Origin: Tachypleus tridentatus
Taxonomy: Eukaryota > Arthropoda > Merostomata > Xiphosura > Limulidae
NCBI RefSeq assembly: GCF_004210375.1
Contig: NW_027467782.1
Location: 26,453,276 to 26,517,275 of the forward strand
Direction: 5' to 3'
DNA: 64,000 nt
Shown here one piece after another: positions 60,121 through 64,000 of this stretch (its first letter is position 1; the number at the start of each line of letters is the position of its first letter). The notes below the pieces were generated by a model, which saw only the letters and a list, made by a program, of their open reading frames with translations, did not search any database and was not told where the DNA came from. The translations under genes were made by a program, and so were the position numbers.

Positions 60121-61769
60121 TTAAACAAATATTTTAGAAGCCTCGTAATATTTTGCTTAATTATAAGAAGAGTGATACAGGTTACAGTGAAGTTTCAGTA
60201 CTCACGTGCATAAAACAATGATGATTATAGAACAATAATGATTCTATAAAACATGTTGACAAAGTTTCCGTCTGTTGACATACCGCTGTACTAGCGGGAG
60301 GCGTAGTGTTTGGTTTAGACAGCAATTAGTTGACGCTATTAGCTGGCTTATAGATTAAATATCGATAACAAGAATGTGAGTACAGATAAAAGATGAATAT
60401 CAGGGTCAAACATTTCACCACGTGGTAATATTTCTTCTAAAACATTTCTTCTTCGAATTGTCAACACTCGAAATATCTTTTACATAAACTAACTTAAGCA
60501 AGCATTTCAATATGTATCGAAAAATGTTCCTGGAACAGGAGAAATACACAGAGAGATTAACGAAAGTTTTCTTTTAAGTATAAATTGCACTTTATTTCTT
60601 ATTTGATTCAGTTTATTGTTTTGTGTTTTCTATAACCACGAAATAATGAAACTAAATTTCAATGCAATTTTTATTTCAATATTCAGTGTACAATAAGTTC
60701 AAGAATATATTTTACTTGCACTATATAACCTTCTGGTGTTATTTGAATAAATGTAAGACTTCAGAATATCATTTCTGTCAGCGAGAATCCGGATCCTAAA
60801 AAGCAGTGAAAAAAGAAAACGTATAAGAACTTTCATATCAATTGAATTAAAACCACAGAATTGTCGATGTTGTTAAAAGTAAGTTATTTTATTAACTGTA
60901 TTATTATTATTTTATTATTAATATATATATATACGTAATTTTTCTATTTATTTATGTTCAATTTACATAAAATGTTTATATAATAGACTGACATATAAAT
61001 CTCTGTGTAAGAAGTAACGTATCACACAGGCTATTCCACTTATGTATTTCAACCTCTTTCTTCACAGTTACATGTAAAGTAGAAGTTCCAATGTTACCCT
61101 TTAATAAAACTGAAAATTTCTTATTCTGTACAAATACAACAGTCCTTTCTCATTTTCCAACGAGTTAGCAATGACTTGAGTGAATTTAATCACTAATATC
61201 TGGACTCGGTTCTATGCAATTACAAATTTCTCATACCCCAATGTGTAGCTTTACTTTAAGAAAACAACTTGACCTGAGGCCCTTATGTTTCTCATTTCAG
61301 AACTAATAATTTTTTAATGTGTAGAAATTTTAAGCTCACAGACATTACACATTAATTAGAAAACAATTTACTTTTTTTAACCTTAATAGAGCAGCAATTT
61401 TTTAATGTTCAGAACTTTTAAAAACATTAAAGTTAACAAAGCAGATTCTTCCAAAAATTAACAAACCACTGACGATATTGTATGACAGTTATTAAAAGAG
61501 CATACTATGCATTTTTATATTATGTGAAACAATATTCACATTAATAAAAGAAATATTACATAAGTCAAGAATTTTGGTCTACACTCTAACCAGTGAAAGT
61601 GCAAGCACGTTTGATTCGATAGGAATTTGAACAGGCGATCTACAGACTCACAAGTCGAGTTTAATGTTAAATGGTTAAATTGATTAACTTTATTCCAAAC
61701 GCTTTGGTATTTAAATTTTGATATACTCACATATTTTTATGAACTTCAACATCGAAATTAATTGACCTC
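60121..61769. other. Non-coding; small SINE head fragment at about 60278
   Basis: ATACCGCTGTACTAGCGGGAG at 60281-60301 is the reverse complement of the short-family SINE head. A TATA/ATT-rich run lies near 60900. Nothing else was recognised. Confidence 0.5.
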
Positions 61770-62187
61770 TTACCAATTATCATCCAGCAGTGTGATTTTA
61801 TGCATCCAAATAAAAATTTCATTTCTTCTTAGTTCACTATCCAATCTTCTTCCTCTTCGATTAGTTCCGAATTGCATTTCTGATTGTCTTGCTGTTCGTG
61901 TTCCTCTTCCCAACCCACTTCTTAAGTTAAGGCCACTGTCAAAACCCAAGCCAAAGTATGGGTCTTTTCCAAACACATTCTTTTTTGTATTTTCCATTTC
62001 CACTACCTATTACAAAACCTGGTTTACTGGTGAAACCACTTTTATTCCTGTCTCTATCGACAGCGCTCCTATTTCACTTTTTACCTCCATGACCACCATA
62101 ACCATTGTGGATGTTTTCGATTATTTCGTTTATAGCGCAACTTCCGACAGTGTAGACGATAATAATGAAAAGTAGAAAGAAAACCTG
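61770..62187 (-). pseudogene. Possible exon of a secreted Gly/Arg-rich peptide, broken
   Basis: After a TTTTATTTTTTCAG acceptor (minus strand, about 62188) the frame reads VFFLLFIIIVYTVGSC, a hydrophobic run like the rest of a signal peptide split by an intron. Then come AINEIIENIHNGYGGHGGKK and a stop. A later frame continues KDPYFGLGFDSGLNLRSGLG, RGTRTARQ and NRRGRRLDSELRRN, which is Gly- and Arg-rich. Secreted glycine- and arginine-rich peptides are known among chelicerate defence peptides, but no named family is recognised. The upstream exon with the start codon was not found. Stops between the parts make this copy non-functional as read. Confidence 0.35.
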
Positions 62188-62903
62188 AAAAAATAAAAAA
62201 TCATTTTCCTTATGAAACTATGACCAATAAAACACAAACTAGTTACTCTGTGAGAAAGTTGTGTAGATCCATAGTTATTTTACAGACACAAACACAAACT
62301 AGTAGAATGTAACTTAGCCTATCGTATAACAATTTCCCCATAAAGCTTTAAGATTTTATGTTAAAATGTTCTTGTGTAGAAAAGATTACTATAAAATAAA
62401 TGGCATTATTCTTCTATAGTCTAAATCAGGGGTGTGCAACAGGCGGCCCGCGGGCCACAACCCGGCCCGCCAAGCCATTTAGTGTGGCCCTAGTTGTTGT
62501 AATCTAACCATGTGGCCTGATCTGTAATCCAACGCAAATGGAATATTTTTAAAAGCATCGATCCTACGGGATTCCCAGGCTTCGACTCGACAAACTTCTA
62601 AAATTATCTTTGCTAGAGAGGAGTAGGCCGAATTCGATTGGTCGGCCTCCTTAGGGCATGAATAGGTGACGTGCACTAGCACTATTGTCTACGACTCAAC
62701 GTCATGTCCTGAACCTCGCCTTCGCCCTCTGGCGACAATTTTCCCTAACCTCTGCTGTCCGTCATTCATTATTGGTGAAAATTTTATTACCTTTTACAGT
62801 TACTACAAGAGATTGAAGGTAAATTGATTATTATTTAGCATATTGTTGTGACTTTACTGAATTTATTAAAATTTTTGCTTTCAGATGCATCTGATTCTAT
62901 GTA

Positions 62904-63353
62904 CAGTGTGACCTCGTTATTCGCGGGGTTACGTTCTTTACCCTCCCGCGAATAGCGAAAACCGCGAATATTGGACGCAGTTTTAAAACGTATATGTATG
63001 CGATTATATACTATATGAAATGCTTCCCAAACACTAATGATACTTATACTCATTGATGCAGTAATAATGTAGCAATATTGCATACTGTTATGTATTTCAC
63101 TAAATTGTACCGTGCGTTACCGGGCTGTGCTTTGCCGTTTGCGTTGTTGGGGAAGCTGAGGCAGTCAGCCAATAGCAGTCCAATCTTGTTTGGTGAAGAC
63201 GACAATTGATAAAACGGCTTGATTGAGTAAATACAACAGAAATCTCCTCGAAAAGCCCTTTCAGTCTCTGTGACCTACAAAACGCAGTTCGCGCATAACC
63301 CGCGAATATGCGGGGCCGCGAATGGCGAACCGCGAATAGGCGAGGTCACACTG
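62904..63353. mobile_element. pogo/Tigger-like MITE, 450 bp, TA duplications
   Basis: The ends CAGTGTGACCTCG-TTATTCGCGG and CCGCGAATAGGCGAGGTCAC-ACTG are inverted repeats of about 25 bp. Both are bordered by TA (62902-62903 and 63354-63355), as expected for Tc1/mariner-type insertion. Subterminal CGCGAATA repeats add more inverted copies. It has no coding capacity, so it would have depended on a transposase elsewhere. Confidence 0.92.
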
Positions 63354-63524
63354 TATTTTTCTATTCTCAATTAATTTAAGTACCGGAAGGCTATGATCGG
63401 GATGCCAATTTAGAAACATGTGTTTCTGTCCATAAGAGGTTCCATGTGTAAATAAATTCTATGTTTTTTTCTACTTTGCTATTTTCGTGAGAATAATTTT
63501 TGTTTTGATTTCAGGGCTAGTAAA

Positions 63525-64000
63525 ATGTCAGCAGTTAAGAAACGAAAAATTGATGATGAGGGAAGGTTATTCAACAGTGAATGGTGCACAAAATATCTTG
63601 TTGTCCCACATAATCAAGGTGTTGTCTGCCTCGTCTGTCAAACTACAATTGCAGTCATGAAAGAGTACAATATTAAGCGACATTACGCAACTAAGCACTC
63701 CTCCCAGTTTGATGAAATTGTTGGTCAGGCACGAAAGGACAAAATTAAACATTTAAAAACATCCATTGAAAAGCAACGAGGTGTTTTACCACTTTCAAGA
63801 AAAATTCAGAACTGGTGACAAAACTGAGTTTTAAGCTTTGTGAATGTATGGCAGAAAAGGGAAAGCCTTTCAGTGATGAAGAATTTATTAAAATTGTTTA
63901 ACAATATTCACAGAATATGCATGTCCAGAGAAAAATATTTGGTGGAGCAAACTAGCCTTTCCCGCTTTACTGTCTCACGCAGGACAAAAGATCTTTCAGA
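63525..64000 (+). pseudogene. hAT transposase with BED zinc finger, frameshifted
   Basis: The start MSAVKKRKIDDEGRLF follows TTTTGATTTCAGGGCTAGTAAA. Residues about 12-60 form a BED-type finger: WCTKYLVV, CLVCQTTIAVMKEYNIK, RHYATKH with CxxC and HxxxxH. This is the GTF2IRD2/SCAND3-like hAT N-terminus. The frame ends at TGA (63816), while the neighbouring frame continues SELVTKLSFKLCECMAEKGK and PFSDEEFIKIV, then a stop, and SRFTVSRRTKDLS at the window end. There is thus at least one frameshift and one nonsense change. The DDE catalytic core lies beyond the window. Confidence 0.85.

Larger units (their letters stand above)
62427..64000 (+). mobile_element. hAT transposon, left part, runs off the window
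   Basis: The left end CAGGGGTGTGCAAC followed by GGCGGCCCGCGGGCC is the typical terminal sequence of one hAT branch. A BED-finger transposase follows at 63525. A pogo/Tigger-like MITE is nested at 62904-63353. The right end and the 8-bp target duplication (left side would be GTCTAAAT, 62419-62426) cannot be checked within the window. Confidence 0.8.

Noticed and set aside
61762-62175. 137-residue plus-strand frame
   Set aside because: The minus strand shows a splice acceptor, signal-like run and Gly/Arg-rich composition, which fits coding better; the plus frame looks like its shadow.
62835-63083. 82-residue minus-strand frame
   Set aside because: It crosses the left inverted repeat of the MITE and has no coding support.

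Overview
This is an AT-rich, repeat-dense stretch of an animal genome. A tRNA-derived SINE with a conserved body and an (AAAC)n tail, which I associate from memory with horseshoe crabs, occurs six times. Together with Jockey/I- and CR1-like LINEs, Penelope-like elements (PLEs), DIRS-like elements and an intron-containing axonemal dynein locus, it points to a chelicerate, most likely a xiphosuran. No intact host gene was found.

The only host locus I recognise is an axonemal dynein heavy chain (DNAH3/7/12-like). Its exons lie in the right order on the + strand from about 22.2 to 46.7 kb, with introns still present: tail exon, linker exons, then AAA1. It is a decayed, unprocessed gene copy. There are in-frame stops, frameshifts, whole missing exons, loss of the Walker B segment, and an LTR-type element inserted in the AAA1 exon. 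Horseshoe crabs are known for ancient genome duplications, so a dying duplicate gene is a reasonable inference.

Layout. 1-5619 is a near-identical direct copy of 19251-24891 and ends at a 500-N gap (5620-6119); an uncollapsed haplotype or a recent segmental duplication are both possible. 6.1-9.2 kb holds Penelope-like fragments in opposite orientations. 10.2-10.55 kb has a SINE remnant and a 42-bp tandem repeat. 10.85-13.95 kb is a broken DIRS-like element on the - strand. 15.5-17.9 kb has a 34-bp minisatellite joined to a LINE with RT and RNase H domains. 24.4-29.0 kb is a second DIRS-like fossil containing an old array of about 305-bp units. 29.8-46.7 kb holds the dynein exons, with a piggyBac-like remnant, a third DIRS-like element (34.5-38.6 kb) and a Penelope-like fragment (40.7-42.1 kb) in its introns. 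46.7-50.1 kb is a broken Ty3/gypsy-like element, and a long repeat matching its left part recurs at 58.06-60.1 kb. 50.2-57.2 kb is a cluster of SINEs, Jockey-like LINE pieces and one unknown repeat-borne protein. 61.8-62.2 kb (- strand) may be a broken exon of a secreted Gly/Arg-rich peptide. The window ends inside a hAT transposon (62427 onward) that carries a nested pogo/Tigger-like MITE with perfect TA duplications.

All family assignments come from reading translations and recalling family motifs; no search was run.
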